This document shows, in pieces, positions 12,229 to 25,400 of a DNA stretch of 64,000 bases. The notes below the pieces were generated by a model. That model saw only the letters and a list, made by a program, of their open reading frames with translations. It searched no databases and was not told the DNA's origin. This DNA is from Isoetes taiwanensis (Eukaryota > Streptophyta > Lycopodiopsida > Isoetales > Isoetaceae): the NCBI GenBank assembly GCA_021234155.1, contig JAJEKV010000087.1, positions 3,031,242 through 3,095,241 of the forward strand, read 5' to 3'. Position 1 is the stretch's first letter, and each line of letters opens with the position of its first letter. The position numbers and the translations under genes are program-made.

Positions 12229-13786
12229 GAGCATATTTACGGAAAACGAAAACGAAATGAAAACGGCAAGTTAGAATTGAAAACGAAAACGAAAACGAAA
12301 ACGGCAAACAAAAAACGGAAAGTTCTAGAAAAATTGAAAAATAAATCATACATATGTAAATGCACTCATAACATAAATTTCCCATACTTAAAACAGTAGA
12401 ATCTGAAGTATGCTTGTAAAAAAATGCATAATTGTAAGTTCTACAAGCTTGGTGGTCAAAGCATGGCAGCCTTTTACTGAAATTTTAGCTTTAATAATCA
12501 AGAGAATCAGCTTCTACAGGTGAACTCAACTATAACATATGCTTCTAGGATATTTGTTGTAAGAATGGATGCAATACATTGCAGCATGGAAAGCTAGAAT
12601 GTTGATGATTTTAGCACCATAATTTTTCTAATGCCATAGCCCTTTAAATTTACAGAACTTAAAGATTTGTGAGCTTCGCCTGTGCAGATATCCAAATCCA
12701 GAAAACACTGTTGCAGGTAAGATTCATCCAAGGGGAGTTGAACCCCATGCCAAATGGGCAGCACCAGAGTTATAATACCTTAGCACTGTGATTGCTCAGA
12801 CTTCTAATAAAGAAAAGTAGGAACCTAGCTCTTGTACGTTAGGGGAAACGCCTCTGTAAGCAGCATACGATGTGCCATGGGTAAAACAAAACACAAGTTT
12901 ACACATGACAAATTAAGTAAAGCATTTGGCTTACCTTCTATTTATTGAATTACAGAGGCCTGTGAAAGTCCAGGCAGGGAGTAGAAATTTGTATCAATAA
13001 AAGAAGCTTTCTAAATCCAAAATTTTTTAGAAGAAATTGCGGATTCTAGAGCCAGAGATAGCCGCATGTTATCTTTCCTGCCCTAAAATGTCTGGTAGAA
13101 CAGAACCAGATCTGATGCTGCTTTCCAAAGCCAAATTTCCTATATATTCATCCCTATCTTGCTCCTTTTTTCATTTCCAGGTTACTTTGGCCATCGCAAA
13201 ATGGCTAATGCATCTCTAATTGCAGCCGCTTTCCTATTCAAAATAGGTTGGAATATAGTCAGAGCATCCATTAAAAGCATTTAAAATGGGGCATATAGTA
13301 GGTTGTGGCAGATACTGAATGGGGCAATTGAGTCTGCTCAAGTTTTGTTCGTGACTGAATCAATGGGTTCAATCCATTCTGGTTTGCTCTGTTCTCAAGG
13401 CAAGACAAACAAAAATGCAAGGAAAAACTTACCTGTTAGTATGGGCTTTTAGATTGATTCGGGCTATGAGATGAGCAGCAAATCGAGCAGCATTATGTTG
13501 TAATCGATCTTCCCAGGGAGTGCTCTATTAGCTCCTGCACCACTGCATGTTCACGACAAAAAACTTTGCCCCAAATGCTTAGACGACCAAAAAAATTTTG
13601 GTCAAAATAGAAGTGTTTACAAAAAATGGACCTTTTTTTTATAAGAAAACGGTGGACGAAAATGCCACATACGTTTTTAGCATCATGTTTTTTTGAGGGG
13701 CGTTTTTGCATTTGAAAACGACAGGGGTAAAAAAAGATGAAAACGACAAAAAATGCCGAAAACGGCCGTTTTCGGTAACTATGCTC
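12229..13786. mobile_element. Non-autonomous TIR element of 1.56 kb with AAAACG-rich ends
   Basis: The left end (GAGCATATTTACGGAAAACG) and the inverted right end (GAGCATAGTTACCGAAAACG) match at 17 of 20 bases. Both ends carry many AAAACG units, and the right end has the perfect 18-bp palindrome CGAAAACGGCCGTTTTCG at about 13758-13775. TCGAGA occurs on both flanks and could be part of a target duplication. No transposase is encoded. Repeated AAAACG subterminal motifs resemble those of some plant hAT elements, but the class is inferred. Confidence 0.6.
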
Positions 13787-14374
13787 GAGAAGCTCGTCTC
13801 TGATCTTCTCTCAAGCTATACTGTATAATTTTTGTCTCTCAGCGTATACGACAAGAGACAAAAAAAAAAATTCAAGCATGTGGCCGACCTAAGAGAGAGC
13901 GATAAGAGATCTTCAATGAGTTCTCTCATTTCTATGCTGACAAAACATGTATTTCCATTCTCTGCTCTATTAGTCTTGTCCTTATGCTTCTGTAATACTT
14001 CTTCCATGCCGAGCACCAAATCTTTTTTCAGGCCAATTTCCGTAAACATGACTTTGAACTATGATTCAAGACACTTCACTCTCCGGCCATGGAGGACAAC
14101 CCTCCGTGCACAGCACCTTGTTTTTTTTTATTGTTGTTTTTTTGTGGCATATATTGACTGTTTTTGCTGTTTTTTGCGTGGCATATATTGATTATTCTTG
14201 CATGCAGTATTTTGAGTTCTCCTATTTAATTTAGGGCTTATTTTGAGCTATCTTATGCTTGTGTAGGAATTTTTGCTGATAAAGATGATCAGCTGACAGA
14301 TTGTCCCTCATTTAGTCTCGGTACAGTCCTGTTGATAGGATGTTAGAATAAGAGAGTAAGAACATCTGTCTGAT

Positions 14375-15857
14375 ATCAAAGACTTGGATCTAGAATTAGT
14401 TGATAAGGTAGATTCTGCGGGAAATAATGCTTCAAAAGCAAAAGATAATTGGGCCAGTGGCCGCTTTGATGCTTGGAGGGTTCGAAACAATCTAGAGATA
14501 GTTACAAGGATTGAGGATTTACCACTTGATGTGTTAGCTGATATGTTGGAGATGTTTATTCTATATGTACAACGACAGGATATTGGAAAGTACCCTCCCG
14601 GTTCGTAAGTATTTTAAGTTATCTCATTTTTCTATTTTTTTTGTTTTATTTGTTTCTGAATTTTTACTTTTATAAGTTGCAGAACTTGTTTCGTACATTC
14701 CAGAGACTCTTGAGAAGAAACCAGGATTCCAGAATCATGCAAACAAGAGTAGAGAAGCTCATTGACATTTATAATGATGTGACTTTTTTTTAGAGCATGG
14801 AAAGCTTTGGAGATTGCAATGCAGAAGTCTGCTGCTGAGGGGGGCAACATTTTTGAAATAAAAGAAAAGCGACTCCTGAGCAGAGATGACCAGAATGTGA
14901 TCTTGGCACATTCTATGCACCAAGTAGGAAGTCCTGTGGGTTTGTAGAATCGATTCCCATTCTATTGCATGATCAGGTTTCTGATTCGGTGTGGGCAAAA
15001 ACTGCGTAAGGTGCGAGATTTCCAAATCAATGTTAGGAGTGATTTTGTTCGAGAATATATTGAATATTGTGAAAGTACAAGCAAGAATTGGCATGGTGGT
15101 ATCAATAAGTGTCGTCTTGAGGACTTTAAGGAACCTGCAAGGTGTTATGAGAGTGATGTGATTGAGACATGGAGACATCTGCATAGCCATCTCCCTCATT
15201 ATGAAGTGCAGGATAAATTGGTGGTAGGTTTATCTTTCTTCAAGCTATTCATAATCCGAGGACAATGACCTGGTATAATTTCATCAAGGATCTCTAAGTG
15301 GCTGCGAGAGATGACAGATGTATGTGAGCTTTTGGTAACTTCACGAATAAAAGTTGCAAACTCAAATGTCTATCTCTGGTTTTCCAATTCAAGTATCGAT
15401 GGCAGTAACAGGGCATAAGAATAAAAATTCTTTCAAGCAATATGACCAGAGCGGCATTGTGGCCAACGCTTCTGCAATGGACGTTTTCTTGTCTGGTGGG
15501 AATTACACAAATGCTTTTCAATGCAATGTCGAGAATTTACATGTTGGATTGCATGCCTCCTCAAGTTCAGCGAAGGCTGCTGGTTTGGCTTCTAAATCTG
15601 ATTGTAGGAAGTCTTTAGCTGATATGGCTAATTCTGGAAGTCTGAATGTCCCAATTGAGAATGATGATGCCTATTATAATGATCTGGATGTCGTTCTACA
15701 ACGCACTCCAGGATTGAAGCATTACTTTCTGGATTATTCTAGTATTGGACATGGTTTTGGTGCTGCCAATGTCATGTTTCAAGGTAATCGAGTAGACAAG
15801 ATCATAATTCAGATTGGTAATGTGTCTGATGCAGGAATTCTTGCAAATAAACTGTAA
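14375..15857 (+). pseudogene. Crypton-like (DUF3504 / KIAA1958-type) tyrosine recombinase remnant
   Basis: Five consecutive plus-strand blocks align in order with the DUF3504 tyrosine-recombinase architecture. (1) 14375-14600: core-binding region (DNWASGRFDAWR, then YVQRQDIGKYPPGS). (2) 14677-14790: NLFRTFQRLLRRNQDSR. (3) 14789-15268: FRAWKALEIAMQ, then FLIRCGQKLRKVRDFQINV and EYIEYCESTSKNWHGGINK, with one TAG at 14945. (4) About 15290-15350: FTNKS, at the position of the NHS-type motif. (5) 15354-15857: VSMAVTGHKNKNSFKQYDQ, which holds the catalytic Tyr. A GTAAGT follows the first block and another follows the last. Stops, frame changes and an apparently lost catalytic Arg show decay. The family assignment comes from motif order and needs a profile search. 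Confidence 0.6.
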
Positions 15858-17327
15858 GTTGCTTAATTCATATTTTTTTTCTTTGTCTGATGGTGTGGAG
15901 TCCAATATTAATGCTACAATTAGTTAGGAATTTTTTTTGTGTAAGTACAACTATTCGGTGTAATTTTGCGCATGTTATTTTATTGTTTAGTTTAGATTTT
16001 GAGTTTTCTACATTTTATTGTTGCGGGTTCTTGATTGCAAGATTTATGTGTTCCAATCATCACTCAATTTGTAGTGCAGTTGCAGTTGAATGTTGCAATG
16101 AAGTTGTAGTTTGGTAAAGTTGCAATTTGGTGTCCCAATTTCTTCAATGATTTCTTATAAAAACTTGAATGAAAGTTTATTTTGTAATGAAAACTTCAGT
16201 AAAGGTTACTTTTTGTATGAAAATAGGTATTTGAACTCGTGTTATATAAAACTGTTGTTATCTAAAACTGCTGACAAAGTTAACTGTGATGATGGTTTGT
16301 TCAATGTTTGAACAAGATTATCTGTTATAGCCTGTAACTTTGGTGTTCCTGGAATTGGTGTCCCCCTTTCCAATTTGTATTGGGGAATGGAAGGGGGGAG
16401 CCCCTTTCCGGCTTGGAAGGGGTGCTTGGCCGGTGGAGGGGGCCCCTTCCAAGCCGGGAAGGGCTCCCCCTTCTATTCCCCAACAAAATGGAAGTTGGGA
16501 GCTGGGTTTTTGTAGCAGATAAGGAACGCATCTGCAGGAACTGGGTTTTGGATAAGCTTCGATTTCCGGCAGAAGCATGAGGATTAGGAAGGCAGAGGGG
16601 TAATAGAAACGGCGTTCATCCAAAAGGCTGAAGCCAAGTTGAGAAACAGGGGATTTCGAAGCTGCAAACAGGGGATTTTCGAAGCTGCAAACAGGGGATT
16701 TCGAAGCCAGCAGAGCATAGCAGATGGGCCACTTTAAACGAAAGAAGAACAACTTTAAAGCTAATGGCCACTAAAACAAGCCAAAAAGCTACCTTTGGAA
16801 AGAAGCAAAAACAGAAGCATTTAGAAAACCTAAGTTTGAGAGAATCCATGAAAAAATCGGGTAGAAAAAGTTCAAAGAGATACGAGTCGATTGCTGTTTC
16901 AAACGGTTTAGAAAGCCAGCTAATTTTTTCAACACCATAACCTCTTTGTCTTATCATCCCTTGAAATAAAGTGCCGGATCTGCTCTCCATTTACTGTATT
17001 GGGCACTAATCCCAGGAGGAAAAACGCAGGGCAAGGCTTGCCGTAGCCATCACTCCAAGGTACAAGCTTGACCTCGCCCTTTGCGCAGTAGCAGAGTGCC
17101 GGATTGTTCATCCGGTTTTGCCAGTGTCTTCTTACCGGATGAGCGGAAAGCTCGCCCCAACTTCCATTCCGCGTTGGAATTGAGGACACGTGGCACAACC
17201 AAAATGAATTCCAGCGACCAACTTCCATTTTGTAGGGTGTCAGCACCTGGATGAGAGTCAGACAATTTTGGCGACCTCCTTTCCACGTTGTACAATTAAA
17301 TCAACCTCACAACCACATGTTCTAATC
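15858..17327. other. Intergenic region with foldback and tandem repeats
   Basis: No gene is recognised. It holds a GC-rich hairpin (16380-16483), a short tandem repeat of about 24 bp near 16635-16705 (CAGGGGATTTCGAAGCTGCAA units) and a 16-bp inverted pair at about 16483 and 17219. Confidence 0.5.
16380..16483. repeat. GC-rich inverted repeat (hairpin), arms of about 44 bp
   Basis: TTGGGGAATGGAAGGGGG at 16380 pairs with CCCCCTTCTATTCCCCAA ending at 16483. The inner parts CCGGCTTGGAAGGGG and CCCCTTCCAAGCCGG also pair. The loop is about 15 nt. It stands out from the AT-rich surroundings. Confidence 0.8.
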
Positions 17328-17335
17328 TATAAAGC
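17328..17335 (+). promoter_or_regulatory. Candidate TATA box of the purple acid phosphatase gene
   Basis: CTATAAAG lies 48 bp before the ATG at 17383. A start site about 30 bp downstream would leave a short 5' leader and make 17383 the first ATG of the transcript. It is an inference from the motif alone. Confidence 0.35.
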
Positions 17336-17382
17336 ACCAACAAACACCCCATGCAATTTAGTCGTGTCTAAAACTCAGGAAT

Positions 17383-20378
17383 ATGGATTCCTCGAAAAAT
17401 TTTCCACCATGGACGTCGAATGTTCTCCGATGCCGGTTACAGGTCCAGACCTTGTTTCCTTCTAATTCATTTATCTTCGTCCTCTTCTGTTCTGTTCTTG
17501 CCTTCGTTGCCTCTGCAAGATCATTGCATCCCTCCAGAGAAAAAAATTGGTTTGTCTACCTCTACTACAATCTACCACATCGGATCTGTAAATTCATTGC
17601 TTTGACCGCCATGGCAATCAAAATGGTTTCCATCATAATGATTTTCGTATTTTCTGTAAAGATGGGCAATGCATTGCCATCTATCACCATTACTTCAAAG
17701 CTCCCATTACAACATTCAGGTGAGTCTGTGAATATGACAATTAATGCTGTAGATTCACCTGCAGATTTAAATTGGCTTGGCATATATACACCTCCCGAGT
17801 CAGCAGATGATAATTTTATAGGTTACATTGAACTGTCATCTTCGTGTGATGATTGGAAATCAGGGTTTTGCTCTCTTGAATTGCCTTTGACCAACATGCG
17901 GGCACCCTATCAGTTCAGATTGTTTCAGGGCTTGCTTACCAAGATCAGTAAGGATACCCCTATGGACGAGGATAAAAACCCTTTGCCAGATACAAGTATC
18001 CGCTTGGCAGTAAGTGAAAACATCCTGTTTCAGAACTTCAATGAGCCTACTCAAATACACTTGGCCCTAACTTCTCATGATGGAGAGATGCGAGTGATGT
18101 TCATTACGAGGGATGCTCTTCAAACTTCTGTAAAGTATGGTTTGGATCATAGCCAGCTAGGCTTTAGAGTTGCCACTGCAGTTGTCACATATAGAAAGTC
18201 AGAAATGTGTGATAGACCTGCAAACACAACTCTTGGATGGAGAGATCCGGGTTATATTCATAATGGTGTCATGAGGAATTTGAAAGCTAAAACACAGTAC
18301 TTCTACCAGGTTTGATTTAAATCGCAACCTCTTCTCTATCCGCTGTGCACATGCATGTACAGGAATAGGATTATATTTTCCTTTAGAATTGACACCCATG
18401 CAGTCGTTTCTTTGGAGACTTTATTTCTCATATATTCTTCATTTATACTACACATTGTTACTAGACGCTCAAGATAGAAAGAAAGCAAAAATATACCAAA
18501 ATTTATGTTTAACTTTTCATAGCATCCATCATGCATGAACATAACAAGCCATTGTCAGATAAATGCTTTATGACCGCGTGTCATCGTATATCCATCTAAA
18601 TGCATAAATGCTTTATGACCGAGTGTCATCGTAAAGTTAGCAAAAGTATAGATTAATGCATCTACAGCCATAACTTGATAAACCCAACAAATGTTTGAAG
18701 ATGAATTATTTCCTTTGCATAGTTTTTTACCCACCCCATCTCAAATCACAAGGTTTGCTTTTGCTGTCATCTTGTAAAGTAAATATGAGAGACTTTTGCC
18801 TGTAGCTTTTGTACAACTATCGTTTCTGCTTTCATTTCATTGATAGTGAATATATTGCACTGTGTATGAGGATTGTATTGTATTCTATTGTATGCATTAC
18901 AGCCTTAAAGTTACTGCCTCGTAGGCTACAGTGTACTGCATTAGAAATCGATATTATCTTGCGGGCCAATAAGTTGTTCTAATTTTACCTTAAACACTGA
19001 CTATATATGTATGTACTATTTATGGAGTGGATTGGATTTAATGAAACACATGGCTTGAGAAAAAAATGGTGTTGCATTGCTGACATGCTGATGATTCTAG
19101 GCAGTTTATTTCTGTTCTCAGAGCTAATCACAAAGGTTTTGTTGTGGTGCTTGATAGGTTGGAAGCGATGAAGGGGGATGGAGCCAAATTTACAGTTTCA
19201 TTTCTCCATCTGTTGTATATGATGAGACAAATGCATTTCTGTTTGGGGACATGGGGACTTATGTCCCATACAAAACTTTCATGTGGACTCAAGCTGAAAG
19301 TAGGAACACTATCAGCTGGATAATGCGTGATTTAGAAGCACTTGCTGGGAAGCCAACATTTATTTCACATATAGGTGACATAAGCTATGCAAGAGGCTAT
19401 GCCTGGTTATGGGATGAATTCTTCACCAGAATAGAGCCCATAGCAGCCCGTATGCCATATCATGTTTGCATTGGAAATCATGAATATGACTGGCCATTAC
19501 AGCCATGGAAGCCAGATTGGGCTGCTAATGTTTATGGGAGAGATGGGGGCGGTGAATGTGGTGTCCCCTATAGTTTACGATTTCAAATGCCAGGCAATTC
19601 ATCTTTACCCACAGGGACAATGGCACCTGCGACAAGAAATCTTTATTATTCTTTGTCATTTGGAGTAGTACATTTTGTCTACTTTTCAACTGAGACGAAT
19701 TTTCTCCCTGGGAGTGATCAATATGCTTTTCTAGTTGAAGACCTGCAGAAGGTTGACAGAGAAAGGACTCCATTCATAGTGGTTCTTGGACATCGTCCAA
19801 TGTATACCTCTAACAACGAGACAAGGGATGCTTCTGTACGACTCCAAATGCTAACACACTTGGAACCTTTGTTGCTCAAGTATAATGTAGACTTGGTACT
19901 CTGGGGACATGTTCACAAGTATGAAAGAATATGCCCAACAATGAACTTTACATGTGGAGAACCTGGTTTGTTTCCAATTCATGTTGTCATTGGAATGGGT
20001 GGCCAGGACTGGCAACCAGCCTGGGAAGGCAGGCGAGACCACCCTGATTTTCCTATATTTCCACAGCCACACTGGTCATTGTATAGAAGTGAAGAATTTG
20101 GTTATGTAAGGCTGCATGCAAACAGAAGCAACCTGAGACTCTCATACGTTGGTAATCATGATGGGTTAGTTCATGACTATGTTGATATACCTTCTCAGAA
20201 TGTCAAGAATAAGATGGACCTGCTGCCTCCCCACCGCTCTAGACTTCTGTACAGTCCATTCTTTGGTGTCTTTTGTCTTCTGTTAGGTTGGGTTATTGGC
20301 ATAACGGTTGGTTTTCTATCACATCGAGTAAAGGCTCTTAGACAAGCCAAGGCTGGTTGGCAAGCTGTAAATACGTAG
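17383..20378 (+). CDS. Purple acid phosphatase, PAP2/PAP9-like, with C-terminal membrane anchor
   Basis: A metallophosphoesterase that hydrolyses phosphate monoesters at a dinuclear metal centre. Exon 1 is 17383-18309 and exon 2 is 19158-20378; the 848-nt GT-AG intron joins YFYQ to VGSDEGGW in frame, giving 715 aa. The N-terminal part is the fibronectin-like domain ([20 protein letters not shown]). All five metal-binding motifs of the family are present: GDMG (about residue 340), GDISYARGY (382), GNHEYD (414), VLGHRP (518) and GHVHKYE (557). A hydrophobic segment ([20 protein letters not shown], about residue 680) followed by a basic tail matches the C-terminal anchor typical of the PAP2/PAP9 group. 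The ATG at 17383 has a good context and a TATA-like motif upstream. The in-frame ATG at 17611 (GCCATGG) would give 639 aa starting directly with a signal-like segment, closer to the family length. Either start is possible. Confidence 0.92.
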
Positions 20379-22463
20379 CTACATGCTATATGTGGAGAAA
20401 TTCTATAACGTTCATTTGAAAATATAAACATGGATGTGCTTAAATCTGATGGTAGACATGCTAAATAGATGGTAATTTGGTAGGATTACATGATAGTGGA
20501 CATCATCCCTTTTCACCAGCATTAGGTTGCTAAATGCATGCCTCCTCAATTCTATTCTATTTTGTTCTTAACACTATTTGAGACATTGTGGAAAGCAGTG
20601 TATGTGAAAAGCATTTTTTCCAGCATACTGGTCCACACAATTTATAAAAGCCTTTGCAGCAAGAGATAGCAAACATATTTCGATGTCATTTTAGGACGAG
20701 AATTCTCTTCAGAAATTGCAGCATCCTTTTTCCATATGCAATTGTTATTTCACCATTTACTTTCATGATTGTGGAGCATATAGTATGTGCATTTGTAAAT
20801 TTGTTTTCTACCCAGTGGATTACAGCTATAGAGCACGTATTGAGCGATGAACTACTCTAAAATTTGTCTTGCTGGCCACGAAAGGCTTTGCTAAAGGGGC
20901 TTATGGCAGAAGTTCCTCTCGCTTGTGGATTTTCAAGGAAACTGTAGCGTAAATGAGATAGGAATATTTGAAGATCATAAACCAATGTGGAGATTATCTG
21001 GAGCAATCTTCCTACTTAGATGGTAGAAAGCCAGGTAGCATTTACGATTGGCACGCTTTGACATCCCTCATATTACGCTGCTTCGTTTGGCATGCTTTGC
21101 TTCATTTGGCATGCTTTGATATCCCTTATATTATGCTGCTTCCTATTATGCTTGTATATATTATTATTATTATATGATGGAACTTGCACCCGGCCATGAA
21201 ATTTCTATTATTATTATTATTATTGGCACACCCGGCCACGTCTCCCACCAGTGTATAGTCTGTAGAGTACGGTAGCCAGTGGTTTTAAACCTAGTGGGGA
21301 TCGCCCCAATCCCAAGACCTTGACCACCACCGTGACCAGTGTATAGTCTGTAGAGTCCCCCTGTGTCATGCAGATGGCCATTTTACTACTTTCTTTTAAG
21401 AATTCTGTAGAGTCCCCCTGGCCATTTTACTACTCCTTTCTTTTAAGAATTCAATCATATTAACAGTTTGGCACACAGTTACCGAGCAATTCAATCTCGT
21501 CATTGAGGCCATATATTTCTCTCAATTTGTTGAAATTGTCTTGTATGCCTATCGAGCACTATATATTCTGAAAAAATGCGGGACATTTCTCACTAGTCGT
21601 ATTATTCATTCCAAGGATATAATAAAGTTTGCCATAGCGACTCTGTTACATGTCATAATTTGCTGTTCTGGTAGAGTACCTGAAATTTATCTACAATACG
21701 GAAATTGCGTTCATAATTTTTTGGCATATTGTACACGTAATTAGTGGTTCGTATTGTCATTAGCCACCATATGGGATTATGGTGGCAGGTGATATGGCAA
21801 GGTTACCAGAGTTACAGACATTGACAAAAAAAATGATATTGATGAAGTATGATGCACATAATATATACAGCTTCCAGTTTGGGAATTCAGGATCGCCCAC
21901 CAAGATCACATGAACTTCCTTTATAGACAATATCTGTGGACAACTATGCATTTAGATTATGGTGTAGAAAGATCAAATCGCGGTTCCAGTGAAGGTACTA
22001 GGTGATACCTGGAGCAGCACCATATGTCACCAAGGTGGCTGGAGTTTTTCTTCACATAGCAATTGGAATTCAACGTCCCTTTGTACTTCTTAATGCACAA
22101 GTGTCAGCTGCCTATGGTGGCCTCTGCTGAGTCGACGTCTGGGCTTCTTTAATGTACAACCATGTGCCACAGGAGTGCAGCTTAACTACAATAACAAAAT
22201 AGTCCCATGAATCCAAAAGGTAATACCTGATAACCCTCAAAGTAACACCTCTTTCTGGCCCAAATGCATTCCTAATCCATAGGTAAAATATATACGTGAC
22301 TATCTTACGGATTACAAGTAGACATTAAAGCTACAAGTTTATCCATTAAAGCAGGCACAAGACAAGGATAAGTCCAATCTGTTATTAAACAAGAAAAATT
22401 TGATGTACCATTCATAGAAGATTCATTTAATGGCTTCGTTCGAGCTTTCTAACATGCTGACTA
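20379..22463. other. Intergenic region between the phosphatase and the membrane-protein gene
   Basis: No gene is recognised. Small repeats are present: a duplicated TTGGCATGCTTTG segment near 21050-21145, TAT/ATT triplet tracts near 21158-21225, ACCAGTGTATAGTCTGTAGAG at 21249 and about 21337, and a partial duplication (TGTAGAGTCCCCCTG) at about 21350 and 21407. Confidence 0.5.
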
Positions 22464-25400
22464 TCAAGTTTCATCATTTTCAGACATGTCAGATAATTCA
22501 GCCACCTAAAATATTCAGAAGATCTGTAATTAGCGTGTGGCCAACAAAACTCAAGCAGAACCATTTAGGCCTTATACTTGACTCCAGTTCTTGTGTATAA
22601 CCAAATAGAGGCACGCACATAAAAACAGCATTAAGTAATTACTTTGTGACGTACTACATTACCTTATCCTCAAAAATGTCCTGTCGTGGTCTACGAGATA
22701 GTCGACACCAGGTATCAATAGCAGCCCGATGCCAGCGTCTCATTACTTCAATCATTTGAATGCAATGAGCCATCAGGTTGTTATATGTACTGCACAAACG
22801 TAACCAGCAAGTATTATTACCATATATGCTACTGCCAAAAGACTCAAGTATATTTATACCTCAGTCGATGACGGTTTAAGGTTGTGAAAAATGCTGCAAA
22901 GCCATTTAAAATGTAGCGCATTGCACGGAAAACCTGTATGACTAAACAGATATTAGCAACACGATCTCCTTTGATGGAACTTATTACACAAGCACAGCTT
23001 GAGACTCCAAAAGACGTGGATATTTTACTAAGTGATCTAGTTTCATGTACAAATGAGATTTTAAGGACATACTTAATGCTGGATTGGAACTGTTTGTTTT
23101 TATACATTCTCTACCTTGGAGAAAAGATTGTCCCATAACTCCCTCCACATAGATCGGGTTTGTGACAATGGCTTTGCTGCTTCAACTGATGAAACAAATG
23201 GTGAAGCTGAGGCAGAAAGAAGCTGCGAACCATTGAGCACAATCTGCCAAGCCTTCATCAACATGTCAACAAGATCATGCGACAACACAGACGCCACATC
23301 TCCCAATTTTGTCAGCAAATGAAATGGTAAACTCAAGACCATCCATCCAGCAAACAGCACAGGGTACAAAATAGTAGATGCTGTCATTTCAAATGGTCCT
23401 TACTTAGTAACAACGCATAAAATTGAAATGCAAACACTGACAAATGTTAACTTACCAATTTTCCATATGGCAAATAAAAGCACACAGAAGGGCCAGAGGA
23501 TGATGTCGAGGAGACTTTGGACAACATACATGATAGAATTGAGAGATGTTGTAATAGTTTCTCCACAAGCCCTTATAGCATCAACCACAGCACTCCAGAC
23601 AGGAAGAAGCAGGCTCCATAAAGTCAGAAGTGGTTCCATAATTGGCCGCATAATCAATGACGTCAGTTGCCGCATTACTCGAAAGGAAAGTAGTGCCCAT
23701 GTGAATGCCTTTTCACAGTTTTGCAAAACCAGCATAGTTCCCAAATACTTCACTCTTGATATCATCTCCCAAGATTCTATCCACTCGAATAGAGGACCAA
23801 ACAAACGTGCCGCAGTAGCCTTGAGCACAGGAACGTTTTTATACAGATCATAAAATCCAATTAAGACAGTTATAATAGAAATAAGACAATAAATTGTTCG
23901 AGCAAGGGGCCGCATCCATGGTCGATATATCAGGCAAAAAATAGGATATGATTGAAAAAACAACACCCAAGGGGGGAGTCCTGTTTCCAGCATCTTCAAC
24001 AACTTCTGATCTGAAGTAATTGTTTGCTTCAAATGAAAGGGCAGAAATGGATCAGAAAATCTGAAAAGAACTAAAGTGTCCCAATAAGTGATTGCAACAT
24101 CACATGGATGACAAGTCACACTTTCAGCAGCCTCGTCAGAGGATTCCTCCGGCCCTGAACCTTGAATTTCGGACTTATTGTTTGAATGTAGAGCATATTG
24201 GGTCCTCGAAAACTTGGGCCCTGTCGCAGCAGGGGTAGGCGTGTCTATCACCCAGTTCTGGTCATAAGTCCTAAGATGTCGAGATAAAAGCATATCATTG
24301 TATGATTCAATGTTTCTTTTCCTTTTTCTCCGACGGATTGCATTAGAACTAGATGCCAAAGTTTCACCATCAAGCTTTTCAACATGTGCACTCTCTTGGG
24401 ATGCAACACATTGATCGAAGCTAAGACAATGGCCACAAGCATCACATCGACTTTGGCAAGGAGAGTGAGAACTTCTCATGTCTTCAGTGTGATGCACTCT
24501 AGATGGGGGGGAAGGTGGTGGTGTGAAGTATACAGCACCACTGAAGCTAGAAGAAGCAGTTGACTCAAAACTTTCATCATCTCCAAAATCAGCATTAGAA
24601 AAGCCGGGTTTTCTTTTGGTGTTCAGGAACCTAAACGATGGTGAGCCACTTTGACTTGAATCAGTGCATCTGGAATCTGTATCATTCTCACTTGATTCTT
24701 GCCCTGTTGGACAGGCTTCGCACACATTATCACACAGAGGGCCAAAATACAATAAAGCTTGTTGAAGACTATCAAACTCATATTTTGTCATCAAATTCAC
24801 CTCCAATGCAAGGCATGCATCTGCCTGTATTATCATAAGAAATATAAATTAATATCAATTATTACTGTTTCTTTGATGAACAGGAATTAACTTTTACCTG
24901 GAGTTCATTTAGGTAGTTCATACCCCTGACATCATCCCAACTTATTTCAAATGCAACACATCCATGGAGCTCTGGGCACAACCTCCTACACTTGTTGAGA
25001 TAATTCAGTTGCATTGCATCACGAAACATTTGCAGACGGCACAAACTGCTTTTCCAGTTGGCATTCGAAGCTTTTGGAGATGTGGTCCCTTTGTTCAGTC
25101 TGGACCACCATTTCAAAGGACTGTCTTTAAGGTTCCCTCGTCGATTTGCAAAAGGTGAATCCCTTGACTGAAAGTTAAACACGTTAACTAGGATTGCAAA
25201 TATTGGTGTTAAACTTAACAGGCTTTAGAACACAGACCTTCGTGACCATAAGTTGCCAAAGCTCGGATGGTCTTAGACGGTGATCATCAGCAGTCCATGG
25301 ATCATTGTCGACAAGAAATACAAGCTTAGACCTTTTACATGTCATAAATAAAAAAAGTCTGGATACATAAGACTGCATATCCCTGTTTCAAGAAGAATAA

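Noticed and set aside
12121-12399. Lys/Thr-rich 92-codon reading frame
   Set aside because: It is made mainly of AAAACG hexamer repeats at the end of a TIR element; no protein family.
23400-24836. First thought of as a seipin-like protein
   Set aside because: The helices and conserved blocks (RLRPSELWQLM, DVRGMNYLNELQ) do not fit seipin; I leave it as uncharacterised.
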